This document shows, one piece after another, positions 7,896 to 16,078 of a DNA stretch of 64,000 bases; the first letter of the stretch is position 1, and the number at the start of each line of letters is the position of its first letter. The stretch comes from a bacterium (lineage in GTDB: Bacteria > Patescibacteriota > Microgenomatia > UBA1406 > GWC2-37-13), in assembly GCA_021833625.1 (NCBI GenBank), contig JAKBEU010000001.1:372001-436000 (forward strand). Reading direction: 5' to 3'. The notes below the pieces were generated by a model. The model saw only the letters and a program-made list of their open reading frames with translations, was not told the origin of the DNA and searched no databases. Made by a program: the position numbers and the translations under genes.

Positions 7896-8669
7896 ATGCC
7901 ACAAACTCGCTTTTCCTTCCTCGGAGTACCCCTTGACGCTTACTCGACAAATGAAATCCTAGAGAAAATTAAAAAATACATAAATACCCCCTCAGGTTTT
8001 GTCCACATCGTCTCCATAAATCCCGAAAATGTCGTCATTGCACAACAAAACAATCTCTTCAGGACAGTATGTGGCGAATCCAGTTTAGCTCTTTGTGACG
8101 GGATAGGAGTGCTTATCGGCGCAAGAATGCTCGGCATTCCACTCGAAATGCGCACACAAGGGTCGGTGCTTTTTCCTCAGCTTCTTGATTTAGCAGGACA
8201 GATGAGCTTGTCAGTGCTCCTAGTTGGTTCACAGGCAAATTTAGCAGAAGATATTGCTAAGTGCTACCAGCGAAGCTACCCCAAGGCTAAGTTTACCGGT
8301 CTTCAAGGATATCAGAATATATCAAAACCCACTCCGGAAGAGGAAGAGGCCCTCCTCTCTATAGTGAACGCCACAAGGCCCCGCATCGTATTCGCGGCAT
8401 TTGGATCTCCCTCACAAGAGCTCTGGTTTTATTCCCATAAACATCTTTTTAAGGATATGATATGCATGGGAGTGGGAGGTGGATTTAACTATTTGTCTGG
8501 AGCGTCTAAACGACCCAACAGATATATCCGCCAACTTGGACTGGAGTGGTTGTATAGGCTAGTGACAGAACCAAAACGATTTCAAAGACAAATGACCCGA
8601 TTGCCCGTTTTTGTGGGAATGCTTATTAAAGAAAAAATATATGGAAAAAAATCTCGCGACCGTTCTTGA
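7896..8669 (+). CDS. WecG/TagA/CpsF-family (GT26) glycosyltransferase
   Basis: 257 residues, the family length. Transfers an N-acetyl-hexosamine-type sugar to a lipid-linked acceptor in surface-polymer synthesis. Motifs: FLGVPLDAYSTNEIL at the start, VSINPENVVIA, ALCDGIGVLIGARMLG (with the conserved Asp of the GT26 active site), FAAFGSPSQELW, GVGGGFNYLSGASKR-P, and the closing GLEWLYRLVTEPKRFQRQ amphipathic tail that holds the enzyme at the membrane. No N-terminal signal; cytosolic face. It overlaps the nucleotidyltransferase gene by 29 nt, so the two are probably translated from one message. Substrate not assignable. Confidence 0.93.
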   Translation: MPQTRFSFLGVPLDAYSTNEILEKIKKYINTPSGFVHIVSINPENVVIAQQNNLFRTVCGESSLALCDGIGVLIGARMLGIPLEMRTQGSVLFPQLLDLAGQMSLSVLLVGSQANLAEDIAKCYQRSYPKAKFTGLQGYQNISKPTPEEEEALLSIVNATRPRIVFAAFGSPSQELWFYSHKHLFKDMICMGVGGGFNYLSGASKRPNRYIRQLGLEWLYRLVTEPKRFQRQMTRLPVFVGMLIKEKIYGKKSRDRS

Positions 8670-9531
8670 GTACTTTTCCTTCTTTTCCTATGCCCCCACA
8701 TTTGATGAAATTCATCTCTTTTTTCCGATAAAAATAACAAAAGATGAGCTCTCCATCCTTTTGAACCAACTGGTACGACAAAGGAGGCTTATTTTGGAAC
8801 CAAAAATAACCTCTGGAGCAACAAAACAAGCTATTGGAGAATGGAAAATGAGGCTAAAAAATGAGACATATACTCTCCCCCAGTATAGTATAGGAACCAA
8901 AAAAAAGTCTTCTCCAGGAATGAGTGATAAGCTTGTTGGGACAATACGAACATATGTATCGTTCCTCAAATGGTGTCCTCTTATCCGCTATGTCGGGGTG
9001 ACAGGTGCAAGTGCAATGAGGGGAATGCACAAAAATGATGATGTCGACCTCTGTATCGTCTCAAAACGAGGACACATATGGAGCGCCCGCTTCTTTTCGA
9101 TTATCCTGGCAAAAATACTGGGTATTCACTCGCTAACCGGCGTCTGTCTGAACCTTTATTTTGATGAGGGCGACCTTTCCATTCCTAAAAACAAACAGAA
9201 CTCATATATCGCCCACGAAGTTCTCCAAATGAAGCCGATATTTGACAAAAGTGATATATATAATCGATTTCTTGATCAAAACGGATGGATCTCCCGTTAT
9301 TTCCCCAATGCATTGCCGGATAAGAAAACCGAGCAGGTATCTCAAACACTTTTGACAGGTCTTGCTCAACTTACTTGCCTGATATTCTCTCCATTTGATT
9401 ATGTATTTAAGTGGATACAGGTGCCCATTATTCGCCGTAACAATACGGCTTTTTATGTCAGCAGCACACAACTATGGCTCTTTAGAAATGATTTTGAGAA
9501 AAGACTTAAGGGGCGGGGACTCGTGATATAA
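8641..9531 (+). CDS. Winged-helix plus nucleotidyltransferase-domain protein
   Basis: About 296 residues. Residues ~1-60 look like a winged helix (YAPTFDEIHLFFPIKITKDELSILLNQLVRQRRLI). The centre carries a minimal nucleotidyltransferase signature, GASAMRGMHKNDDVDLCIV, where the GxSAxxG loop is followed by paired acids DxD that would bind Mg-NTP. The rest is helical and unassigned. I chose the ATG at 8641; an upstream in-frame start at 8611 would lengthen the overlap with the glycosyltransferase to 59 nt. It may nucleotidylate a sugar or protein, but the substrate cannot be inferred. Confidence 0.75.
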   Translation: MEKNLATVLEYFSFFSYAPTFDEIHLFFPIKITKDELSILLNQLVRQRRLILEPKITSGATKQAIGEWKMRLKNETYTLPQYSIGTKKKSSPGMSDKLVGTIRTYVSFLKWCPLIRYVGVTGASAMRGMHKNDDVDLCIVSKRGHIWSARFFSIILAKILGIHSLTGVCLNLYFDEGDLSIPKNKQNSYIAHEVLQMKPIFDKSDIYNRFLDQNGWISRYFPNALPDKKTEQVSQTLLTGLAQLTCLIFSPFDYVFKWIQVPIIRRNNTAFYVSSTQLWLFRNDFEKRLKGRGLVI

Positions 9532-9532
9532 T
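9524..9532 (+). promoter_or_regulatory. Extended -10 promoter of the tRNA-Leu/tRNA-Ser pair
   Basis: TGATATAAT, a perfect extended -10, overlaps the last codons and the stop of the nucleotidyltransferase gene. tRNA-Leu begins 15 nt downstream. Confidence 0.6.
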
Positions 9533-9547
9533 GGTGAATACCAATAT

Positions 9548-9632
9548 GCCCCGATGCTGAAATTGGCAGACAGGCATGCTTCAGAAGCATGTGCCCTTTA
9601 AAGGCGTGAGGGTTCAAATCCCCCTCGGGGCA
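9548..9632 (+). tRNA. tRNA-Leu (anticodon CAG)
   Basis: Class II cloverleaf. Acceptor GCCCCGA/TCGGGGC, anticodon stem CATGC/GCATG around loop TTCAGAA, long variable arm (TGCCCTTTAAAGGCGT), T arm with GGTTCAAATCC, discriminator A. No CCA is encoded. It reads CUG. Confidence 0.95.
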
Positions 9633-9653
9633 CTTGTTATTTCCGGAAAAAAA

Positions 9654-9739
9654 GGAGGGTTGGCTGAGCGGTCCAAAGCGAGGGGTTGCTAACCCCTTGA
9701 GTCGCAAGACTCGCACAGGTTCAAATCCTGTACCCTCCG
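9654..9739 (+). tRNA. tRNA-Ser (anticodon GCT)
   Basis: Class II cloverleaf. Acceptor GGAGGGT/ACCCTCC, anticodon stem AGGGG/CCCCT around loop TTGCTAA, long variable arm (GAGTCGCAAGACTC), T arm CAGG-TTCAAAT-CCTG, discriminator G. No CCA is encoded. It lies 21 nt after tRNA-Leu, probably in the same transcript. It reads AGC/AGU. Confidence 0.95.
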
Positions 9740-9752
9740 CACGTCGTCGTCT

Positions 9753-10133
9753 TTATCGTTGTTGACGTTCGAGTTTTTGTATCACCTTCTCCACTTCCCT
9801 ATCGTTTATCCTATGATACCGACCTTTGTGAGAAAGGAGGGCGCCCGAAAACGTTTTCGGAATATGCATGAGTTCATGAATGATTGTTTTTATTTGTTCA
9901 CGTTCGGGTAATTTATCATATTTTTTTGAAACTACTTCAATAATGTAGTTTGGTGGAATTCCTGCTACTTCATGGAATAATCGAGACATTCCCCAAATAC
10001 GTGCATATGCTCTTGTTTTTGCATCAAGACTTCTGATGCAATGGATGCGAGTCACATCAATATGCTCCATTTCGAGTTGTTGTACCAACGCGTCTACAAT
10101 ATTTTTTACGTCCGGTGCTTTTATATAGTTCAT
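9753..10133 (-). CDS. Small putative zinc metallopeptidase
   Basis: 126 residues. The motif TIIHELMHIPKTFSG gives HExxH (residues ~89-93), with further His residues at LLSHKGRYHRIND that could supply the third zinc ligand. The layout (helix, short sheet, HExxH, basic tail EVEKVIQKLERQQR) matches the small putative phage/archaeal metallopeptidase family (DUF-type) rather than a known protease with an assigned substrate. No signal peptide, so it is cytosolic. The gene is convergent with tRNA-Ser (13 nt apart) and divergent from the giant surface protein gene. Confidence 0.7.
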   Translation of the reverse strand: MNYIKAPDVKNIVDALVQQLEMEHIDVTRIHCIRSLDAKTRAYARIWGMSRLFHEVAGIPPNYIIEVVSKKYDKLPEREQIKTIIHELMHIPKTFSGALLSHKGRYHRINDREVEKVIQKLERQQR

Positions 10134-10173
10134 TTCAATTGCCGAAAAAGGGGGAATATATGCATTATTTGGC

Positions 10174-10203
10174 TTGACATTTACCCCTCATTATTATTAT
10201 AGT
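10174..10203 (+). promoter_or_regulatory. Sigma-70-type promoter of the NHL/Calx-beta giant gene
   Basis: TTGACA (10174-10179) followed after 18 nt by TATAGT (10198-10203). The first ATG in the predicted transcript is at 10227 but runs into a stop (see the following CDS). Confidence 0.6.
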
Positions 10204-10317
10204 GAAGTATACATAATTATTAATTAATGTACGGCTATTTGTATCGAAAAGAGTAGAATCGCAAAGAAGAGCTTCATAGCAATCTTTTTCGCCGCACTAT
10301 TCGCGGCATTTCTCTTT

Positions 10318-13300
10318 TTGCCCAATTTAGCTTTTGCACAATCCGTCTTTCATCACGAATTTCTCTACAAATTTCAGGGTAGATGGGCAGATGTCGCGGT
10401 AAATAGTACTCCTGATAGAATTTTTCTTCTGAATGATGCGTATTCTCGCATTGAAGAATACAATACATCAGGAATACTTCAAGCGATACATGGATCATTC
10501 GGCACGGGCAATACACAATTCTCCCGTCCCCAGGGAATCGCAATGGATTCGTCAAACAAATTATATGTCCTTGATACGGGGAATAACCGTGTTGTCATTT
10601 ATGATGCAAGCGGAGCAGTGGGGACGACTCCCACATATCTTACGCAATGGGCGCCTTCAATTGTCGGACAACTGAATAATCCGTCTGCAATTGCAGTCGA
10701 CAGCACGGGAACAAACGTGTACATTGCCGATACGGACAATAACCGCGTTCAAAAATGCACAAGCGATGGAGTTACCTGTGTTGCATACGGATCTCTTGGG
10801 TCTGCAAACGGAAAGTTTAGCGGTCCAAAAGGAATTGCATATGATCCGACAAGTTCAACGATTTTGGTTGCTGATACGGGAAATAACCGTGTTCAAGAAA
10901 TTTCAGCAACTGACGGAACGTGGATACGGACAATCGGACAGTATGGTTCCTCGGCCGGACAGTTTACCACTCCTACCCGCGTTGCAACCGATACCTCCGG
11001 CAACATATACGTACTCGATGCATTGAACCGTATCCAAAAATTTAATATTTTACGAAGTGCCACACTTCTTTGGACCCTCCCCACAAGCGGTGCAAGTATG
11101 AAAATACATACGAATACTATGTATATTACGGAACTTCCGACTACCATGCAGACATATAATACAGTTGGAGGCGGAGCGTTATCTACCCTTACTAACGATG
11201 TTGGACATCCGGTAGATATGACCCTTGACTCATCGGGGAATTTCTACATTAACAACAATTTCACTCCCAACCCTGCTCCCACTCCGGGTGTTCCGGTTAT
11301 ACAAAAATTTTCTTCCCAGTTTGTCCAACTAAACGAATGGCGGAAAACCCCTGATTTTGCATACACCTCACAGGGACCTATGGGAATTGGAGCAAATTCG
11401 GGAAATGACATATATATTGCTAATACTGATGCAAATTCTATTGAAAAAATTAATTCCCTTGGAAATTTCGTTACTCCTTATCCGGTATCCCCCACACCCG
11501 GCGCTCTTTCCGGACCCATGGACGTCGCAACCGAAACAACAGGAAAATATACCGTGGCAGACACGGGAAATCACAGAATAGTAAAATATGATCCTGTCGG
11601 GAATTTTGTATGCTCCGCATTTCTTCCTTCGCCGACCCCGGGAGGACCAACCCCGCTTCCCAACTCAACCGCATCCCCCTACGGCGTAACAATAGATTCA
11701 ACAAATAAAATTTACGTTGCCGATGCAGGATATCACCGCATCCAACGATTTGATGGAAACTGTGTCTTTGAAACTTCGTGGGGAATGTTCGGGTCAGCTG
11801 ATAGCAGTCTTCTTTGGCCGAACATTCCTCAGTTTGATACTCCTGAGGGGATGGCTATTGACACAAGCGGTTTTATTTATGTCGCAGATATGAGAAACAG
11901 CCGTATCCAGCGGTTTAATCAAAATGGAGACCTATCAACCGGATATGCGAAGTGGGGAGCGTACGGAACACAGGATGGGAATTTTGTACAACCGAGAAAT
12001 GTAGCCGTTGATGCAAATACCAGGATCTTTGTGAGCGAAGTCGGAAACAGACGTATACAGGCATTCGGAGATGCCACAGCAAGCGCGGGACTGGGTATTG
12101 TGCAAACGGGTGGGGTACTGCTTAAAGAAGGAACCGATTCAGCTTCTATGACGGTAGACTCCTATACGGTCCAATTGACAACTCAACCGAGCACAATTCC
12201 GACTGACTCAACGGTGTATGTTGACGTTTCCGTTTCAGATCCGACACAGGCTACGGTTCAGACTCCCACACTCGTTTTCACCCCTCAAAACTGGAATATC
12301 CCGCAGGTCGAAACTGTTGTTCCAATACACGACTTCGTGTCAAGTGGGACACATACGGTGGTTATTTATCATAAACCACGGTCAGCAACAGATGTTCATT
12401 ACCAAAAATTGGCAATCGAAACCCGACAAGCCTGGGCAGATAATTTTCCTGTCACCGCAACTATTGAAGATATCGACGTTCCCGGCGTTACCTTTTCCAC
12501 CAACACGGTTCCTCTCGCAACAGAAGGAGCTCAACTCTCCAACGCATATACGGTTGTCCTTAACACAAAACCTGCAAACAATTCGGTCGTGACAATTGCG
12601 CTTACTCCTGACGCTTCGTTCCTTGCGATAAGTCCGACATCCATGGTCTTTACCGCAACTGATGGTGACTGGAACAGCCCTCGTGCGGTACACATCCTCC
12701 CCCTTCACGATAACATTGTGAACGTAACCAATCCTCATGTCGGAAACATTAATCACACCGTCACTTCAACAACCGACCCGAACTATCAACTTCCCCTTGT
12801 CACGTTCAGCGGTGGTTCAGGGAATGTTGCGGTGAACATATCGGATATTGACCATGTAGGAGTTACTCTCTCGAAGAGTACGGTCAACGTAACAGAAAAT
12901 GGTGCTTCGGACAGTTATACCGTGAGACTTACTTCAAAGCCCTACAATGATGTTCAATTATATCTCCAGGATGCAAGTGCATCTGCGCAGGTTTCCATTT
13001 CGCCCTCTTCCCTTACTTTCAACTCGAGCAATTGGGATCAGACTCAAACCGTCACTGTCGATGCAATTCATGATTTCATAAAAAACCCCATTAATCCGCG
13101 AAGTACAGTGATAAATACGACCGTCAGCTCAGGAGACCCCGCATATAATGCACTTGCCGTTTCTAATGTAACTGCGAATATAACAGATACTGACACGACA
13201 ACTCTCCTTCTCTATACGCCTGACGGAACGAATCTGAAAGCAACCGAAGGGGGAGCAACCGGAACATATCTCATGCAGCTTACCAGTCAACCGAGTGCTA

Positions 13301-14904
13301 CTGTCACTGCCACCCTTTCCTCTCCGGACAACCAGGCGACAACATCCGCATATATATATACCTTTACCCCCTCTAATTGGGACACACCACAATACGCAAC
13401 GGTGAGTGCAATCGATGACGCACTCGCACAAGGAACTCATACTGGAAATATCCTTCACACTCTTGTTTCCTCCGATGCAAACTTTAACGGAAAAACCGCA
13501 ACGATTACGGTTACCATAACGGACAATGATACCCCGGGAATTGTGCTTACCCTCCCCAATGGCACGATTAATATTGCTGAGGCCGGACCGACAGACACTT
13601 ACTTTGTTAGACTCGGTTCACAGCCGACTGCAAATGTAACATTAAACTTCAACGGTGTTAACCAGGCAACCGCGTCTCCGTACATTCTTAATTTTGATTC
13701 TACCAACTGGAACGTCGATCAAACCGTAAATATCGCAGCAATACAAGACTATATTGTAGAAGGACAGATGACGGCAACCATGACCTATACTGCAGTGTCA
13801 ACCGACTTAAATTACAACGGAAAAACCGCAAGTTTTGTTGCGAATATTTCGGATGATGACACGTTAAGCCCGGGACTTACCATCGTTGAGACGAACGGAT
13901 CAACAGAGGTCACTCAGGGAGGCGCAAACGATACTTATACGATAGCTCTTGGCAGCAAACCGACTGCGAACGTTAAGGTAAAAATAATCTCGGATAACAC
14001 GTATGCAACAACATCTGCAGGCCTGTTCTGGTTCACTCCTGCCATATGGAATATCCCGCAAACGGTGACTGTGATAACCAAACCTGGCCCTTCTGTCAGC
14101 GGTTCAGCGACGACGATATTCACACACCTTGTCATGTCAACCGACCCTCACTATGATGGCCTGACCGCTCCCACCGTCAATGTAACAGTACATGAAAATA
14201 ATTCTGCAAGCGCTGCTTCAGCCGCTGATGCAAAGCCACCGATATGTGGTAAAACCCCGCCAAACAGTGCGCCGAATCTTTTCCAGGTAAATACCATGCA
14301 GACTCAAGCAACTCTTTACTTCGCTCCAATAAGGGATAATATTTCTTACTACTTTATTGCATATGGCTTCGCACCTGGTGATTTCAGATTCGGAACCAGT
14401 TTCCAAATGGGACCTTATGATGGCGTTATTGACTATACCATCAATATGCTGACTCCTGGAACGAAGTATTACTTTACCGTCCGTGGAGGAAATGGATGTG
14501 CTCCGGGACCTTGGTCAGCAGCAGTACCCGCAACAACAGTGTCCTCTGCAGGAAGTTCAACAGCAACGCAGGTTTACTATGCACCGGTCACGCAGACGAC
14601 ATCGTCCTCTTCAAGCGGAAGCTCAGGAAGCGGACTTGTACTGACGAGAAATCTCTATCCGGGATCACGGGGAGCTGACGTACGTGCATTACAGCAATAC
14701 TTGAACACAAAAGGATTCCTCGTTGCCCAGTCAGGCGCCGGATCACCGGGAAATGAAACCGACTATTATGGAAGCCTTACTGCAGCGGCTGTCCGCAGAT
14801 TCCAGGAAGCTCACTTCCAGGAAATCTTAAGCCCTCTCGGCTATGCAAGCGGAACGGGAATAGTAGGTCCTTCTACACGCGGATACATCAGTAGTCATCC
14901 ATAA
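10318..14904 (+). CDS. Giant secreted NHL / Calx-beta / FN3 / peptidoglycan-binding protein
   Basis: A 1528-residue frame from the TTG at 10318, probably ~30 residues longer. Domains: NHL six-bladed propeller repeats (residues ~15-590; recurring VADTGNNRVQ and FSGPKGIA-type motifs), six Calx-beta-like repeats of ~110-120 residues (~600-1300; recurring SYTVRLTSKP, FNSSNWDQTQTV and ITDTD endings), an FN3-like domain (~1305-1400), a Ser-rich linker, and a PGBD peptidoglycan-binding domain (~1445-1525; GSRGADVRALQQYLNTKGF). It should be an exported, wall-bound adhesin or scaffold. The frame upstream of 10318 encodes a clear signal peptide (SFIAIFFAALFAAFLFLP, cleavage after AFA) but has no ATG, GTG or TTG before a stop at 10225; see findings for a possible frameshift at 10247-10250. 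Confidence 0.9.
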   Translation: MPNLAFAQSVFHHEFLYKFQGRWADVAVNSTPDRIFLLNDAYSRIEEYNTSGILQAIHGSFGTGNTQFSRPQGIAMDSSNKLYVLDTGNNRVVIYDASGAVGTTPTYLTQWAPSIVGQLNNPSAIAVDSTGTNVYIADTDNNRVQKCTSDGVTCVAYGSLGSANGKFSGPKGIAYDPTSSTILVADTGNNRVQEISATDGTWIRTIGQYGSSAGQFTTPTRVATDTSGNIYVLDALNRIQKFNILRSATLLWTLPTSGASMKIHTNTMYITELPTTMQTYNTVGGGALSTLTNDVGHPVDMTLDSSGNFYINNNFTPNPAPTPGVPVIQKFSSQFVQLNEWRKTPDFAYTSQGPMGIGANSGNDIYIANTDANSIEKINSLGNFVTPYPVSPTPGALSGPMDVATETTGKYTVADTGNHRIVKYDPVGNFVCSAFLPSPTPGGPTPLPNSTASPYGVTIDSTNKIYVADAGYHRIQRFDGNCVFETSWGMFGSADSSLLWPNIPQFDTPEGMAIDTSGFIYVADMRNSRIQRFNQNGDLSTGYAKWGAYGTQDGNFVQPRNVAVDANTRIFVSEVGNRRIQAFGDATASAGLGIVQTGGVLLKEGTDSASMTVDSYTVQLTTQPSTIPTDSTVYVDVSVSDPTQATVQTPTLVFTPQNWNIPQVETVVPIHDFVSSGTHTVVIYHKPRSATDVHYQKLAIETRQAWADNFPVTATIEDIDVPGVTFSTNTVPLATEGAQLSNAYTVVLNTKPANNSVVTIALTPDASFLAISPTSMVFTATDGDWNSPRAVHILPLHDNIVNVTNPHVGNINHTVTSTTDPNYQLPLVTFSGGSGNVAVNISDIDHVGVTLSKSTVNVTENGASDSYTVRLTSKPYNDVQLYLQDASASAQVSISPSSLTFNSSNWDQTQTVTVDAIHDFIKNPINPRSTVINTTVSSGDPAYNALAVSNVTANITDTDTTTLLLYTPDGTNLKATEGGATGTYLMQLTSQPSATVTATLSSPDNQATTSAYIYTFTPSNWDTPQYATVSAIDDALAQGTHTGNILHTLVSSDANFNGKTATITVTITDNDTPGIVLTLPNGTINIAEAGPTDTYFVRLGSQPTANVTLNFNGVNQATASPYILNFDSTNWNVDQTVNIAAIQDYIVEGQMTATMTYTAVSTDLNYNGKTASFVANISDDDTLSPGLTIVETNGSTEVTQGGANDTYTIALGSKPTANVKVKIISDNTYATTSAGLFWFTPAIWNIPQTVTVITKPGPSVSGSATTIFTHLVMSTDPHYDGLTAPTVNVTVHENNSASAASAADAKPPICGKTPPNSAPNLFQVNTMQTQATLYFAPIRDNISYYFIAYGFAPGDFRFGTSFQMGPYDGVIDYTINMLTPGTKYYFTVRGGNGCAPGPWSAAVPATTVSSAGSSTATQVYYAPVTQTTSSSSSGSSGSGLVLTRNLYPGSRGADVRALQQYLNTKGFLVAQSGAGSPGNETDYYGSLTAAAVRRFQEAHFQEILSPLGYASGTGIVGPSTRGYISSHP

Positions 14905-14976
14905 AAGAAACTCCCAATCCTAAACTCTAAGCTTTAAACGGAGAAATAATGATAAAATAAGATGGTGTAGATGAGA

Positions 14977-15053
14977 GCGCCCATAGCTTAATTGGATAGA
15001 GCAAAAGCTTGCGGAGCTTTAGGTTGACCGTTCAAGTCGGTCTGGGCGCACCA
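14977..15053 (+). tRNA. tRNA-Arg (anticodon GCG), CCA encoded
   Basis: Acceptor GCGCCCA/TGGGCGC, D arm GCTTAATTGGATAGAGC with A20 (an arginine identity base), anticodon stem AAAGC/GCTTT around loop TTGCGGA, T arm GACCG-TTCAAGT-CGGTC, discriminator A followed by a genomic CCA. The anticodon is GCG, not the ACG (inosine) used by most bacteria for CGN codons. A TAAAAT box at 14953-14958 may be its -10. Confidence 0.93.
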
Positions 15054-15066
15054 ACAGAGAACAAAT

Positions 15067-15981
15067 TCAAAAATCACTAGGGTTGTTTTTCTTTCGCCTT
15101 CGTTCTTTTTTTTCCTGCTCAAAAAAAACATTTGGACCAAGCGCATCAACAATTTTTTTTGTTACGGGGTTAGAACAGTTCCACATAACACTGAATATAG
15201 ATCGGAAAGAAGACGTAAAAAGACGACTATTGATAATCACTCCCCACGCTTCATTGTCTTTGGCGGTAATAATATAAACACAATCCTCCCCTACATACAT
15301 ATCTTGATGTAGATCAAAAGTATCGGTATCGATATATCGGAAATTATTCTGTGCAATGTAGTCTTTATTCCGCGCATATTGATAGGTGAGGACGTGTTGT
15401 GTCCATGTATTCCACGGGATAATCGTCTTCCGGTGGATGTTATTTTTTTTCTGTTCCACAAGCGCCTTCTGCACCTCAGCGTTGATATAGGACTTTCCGA
15501 ATGTATCCATAGGCATAAGATGATCAAAAACGAAAAGTGAGCTATCTTTTGGCAGGTTTTTGATTTTGTCGTCAACATGTTTTGCCCCGCCAATTCCCGG
15601 ATAATAACGAACGTATGAATTTTGTTGATTTCCGAGATATTCGTGTTTCAGATCAGACAGAATATCAACCAAGTGGACTTCGAGCGCCCGAAGGTCCTTT
15701 TCCCTTTGAAAAACAATGTTCCGCAACACGGATGGATTTTTTGGGACAATCCATGTCTGCTGCTTCTCCAACCCTTTACTTGTTTCCAGCTTTATGAGCC
15801 CTTTGAGCGATAAGTTCATCATTGCGTCATATACCGTGGTTCGGGGAATTCCTGTCTGTTTAGCAAGCTGAAACGGGGATATTTTGGCATGTTTTATGGC
15901 TTCCAGGTAAAGTGTTGCTTCATTGTCGGAAAGTCCGAAATCGTTCAATGTTTTGTGGATGAAAGATGTGCCTGTGTTCAT
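15067..15981 (-). CDS. TrmB-family transcriptional regulator
   Basis: 304 residues. The N-terminal winged helix (residues ~10-75: LNDFGLSDNEATLYLEAI, then IPRTTVYDAMMNLSLKGLI) is the signature of TrmB regulators, which are common in archaea and in CPR bacteria. A coiled segment (~85-115) and a C-terminal ~190-residue effector-like domain follow, where TrmB proteins usually bind sugars. The C-terminal tail is very basic (KKERRRKKN). It is divergent from an Ntn hydrolase; the shared 97-nt region holds both promoters and short repeats, so autoregulation and control of the hydrolase are the simplest reading. Effector unknown. Confidence 0.85.
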   Translation of the reverse strand: MNTGTSFIHKTLNDFGLSDNEATLYLEAIKHAKISPFQLAKQTGIPRTTVYDAMMNLSLKGLIKLETSKGLEKQQTWIVPKNPSVLRNIVFQREKDLRALEVHLVDILSDLKHEYLGNQQNSYVRYYPGIGGAKHVDDKIKNLPKDSSLFVFDHLMPMDTFGKSYINAEVQKALVEQKKNNIHRKTIIPWNTWTQHVLTYQYARNKDYIAQNNFRYIDTDTFDLHQDMYVGEDCVYIITAKDNEAWGVIINSRLFTSSFRSIFSVMWNCSNPVTKKIVDALGPNVFFEQEKKERRRKKNNPSDF

Positions 15982-15985
15982 GCTT

Positions 15986-16010
15986 ACAGTCTATCACTGT
16001 CGGAACTGTC
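15986..16010. promoter_or_regulatory. Candidate TrmB operator repeats
   Basis: Perfect inverted repeat ACAGT-N5-ACTGT at 15986-16000, plus a second ACTGTC (16005-16010) directly repeating the one at 15996-16001. The repeats lie over the -10 and spacer of the trmB promoter, where a bound regulator would block it. Assignment by position only. Confidence 0.35.
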
Positions 16011-16016
16011 CGTCAA
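15988..16016 (-). promoter_or_regulatory. Promoter of the TrmB-family gene (leaderless)
   Basis: Minus strand: TTGACG (16016-16011), 17-nt spacer, TAGACT (15993-15988), then 6 nt to the ATG at 15981. The predicted transcription start coincides with the start codon. Confidence 0.6.
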
Positions 16017-16018
16017 CT

Positions 16019-16047
16019 TTGACAATTAAAAGGGATGGCTCTATACT
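16019..16047 (+). promoter_or_regulatory. Consensus sigma-70-type promoter of the Ntn hydrolase gene
   Basis: TTGACA (16019-16024), exactly 17 nt, TATACT (16042-16047). The leader to the ATG at 16079 is about 25 nt. Its -35 is two bases from the -35 of the divergent trmB promoter. Confidence 0.7.
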
Positions 16048-16078
16048 ACCTATAGTTATCAGATTAACCGTATCAAAT

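Noticed and set aside
12382-12756. 124-codon minus-strand ORF inside the NHL/Calx-beta gene, and similar antisense ORFs in the giant Kelch gene
   Set aside because: Shadow frames of long repeat-rich genes; no recognisable domain, no promoter, and the sense proteins are clearly real.
15923-16078. Longer N-terminus of the Ntn hydrolase
   Set aside because: It overlaps the divergent regulator and its promoter, and would remove the N-terminal Cys nucleophile.
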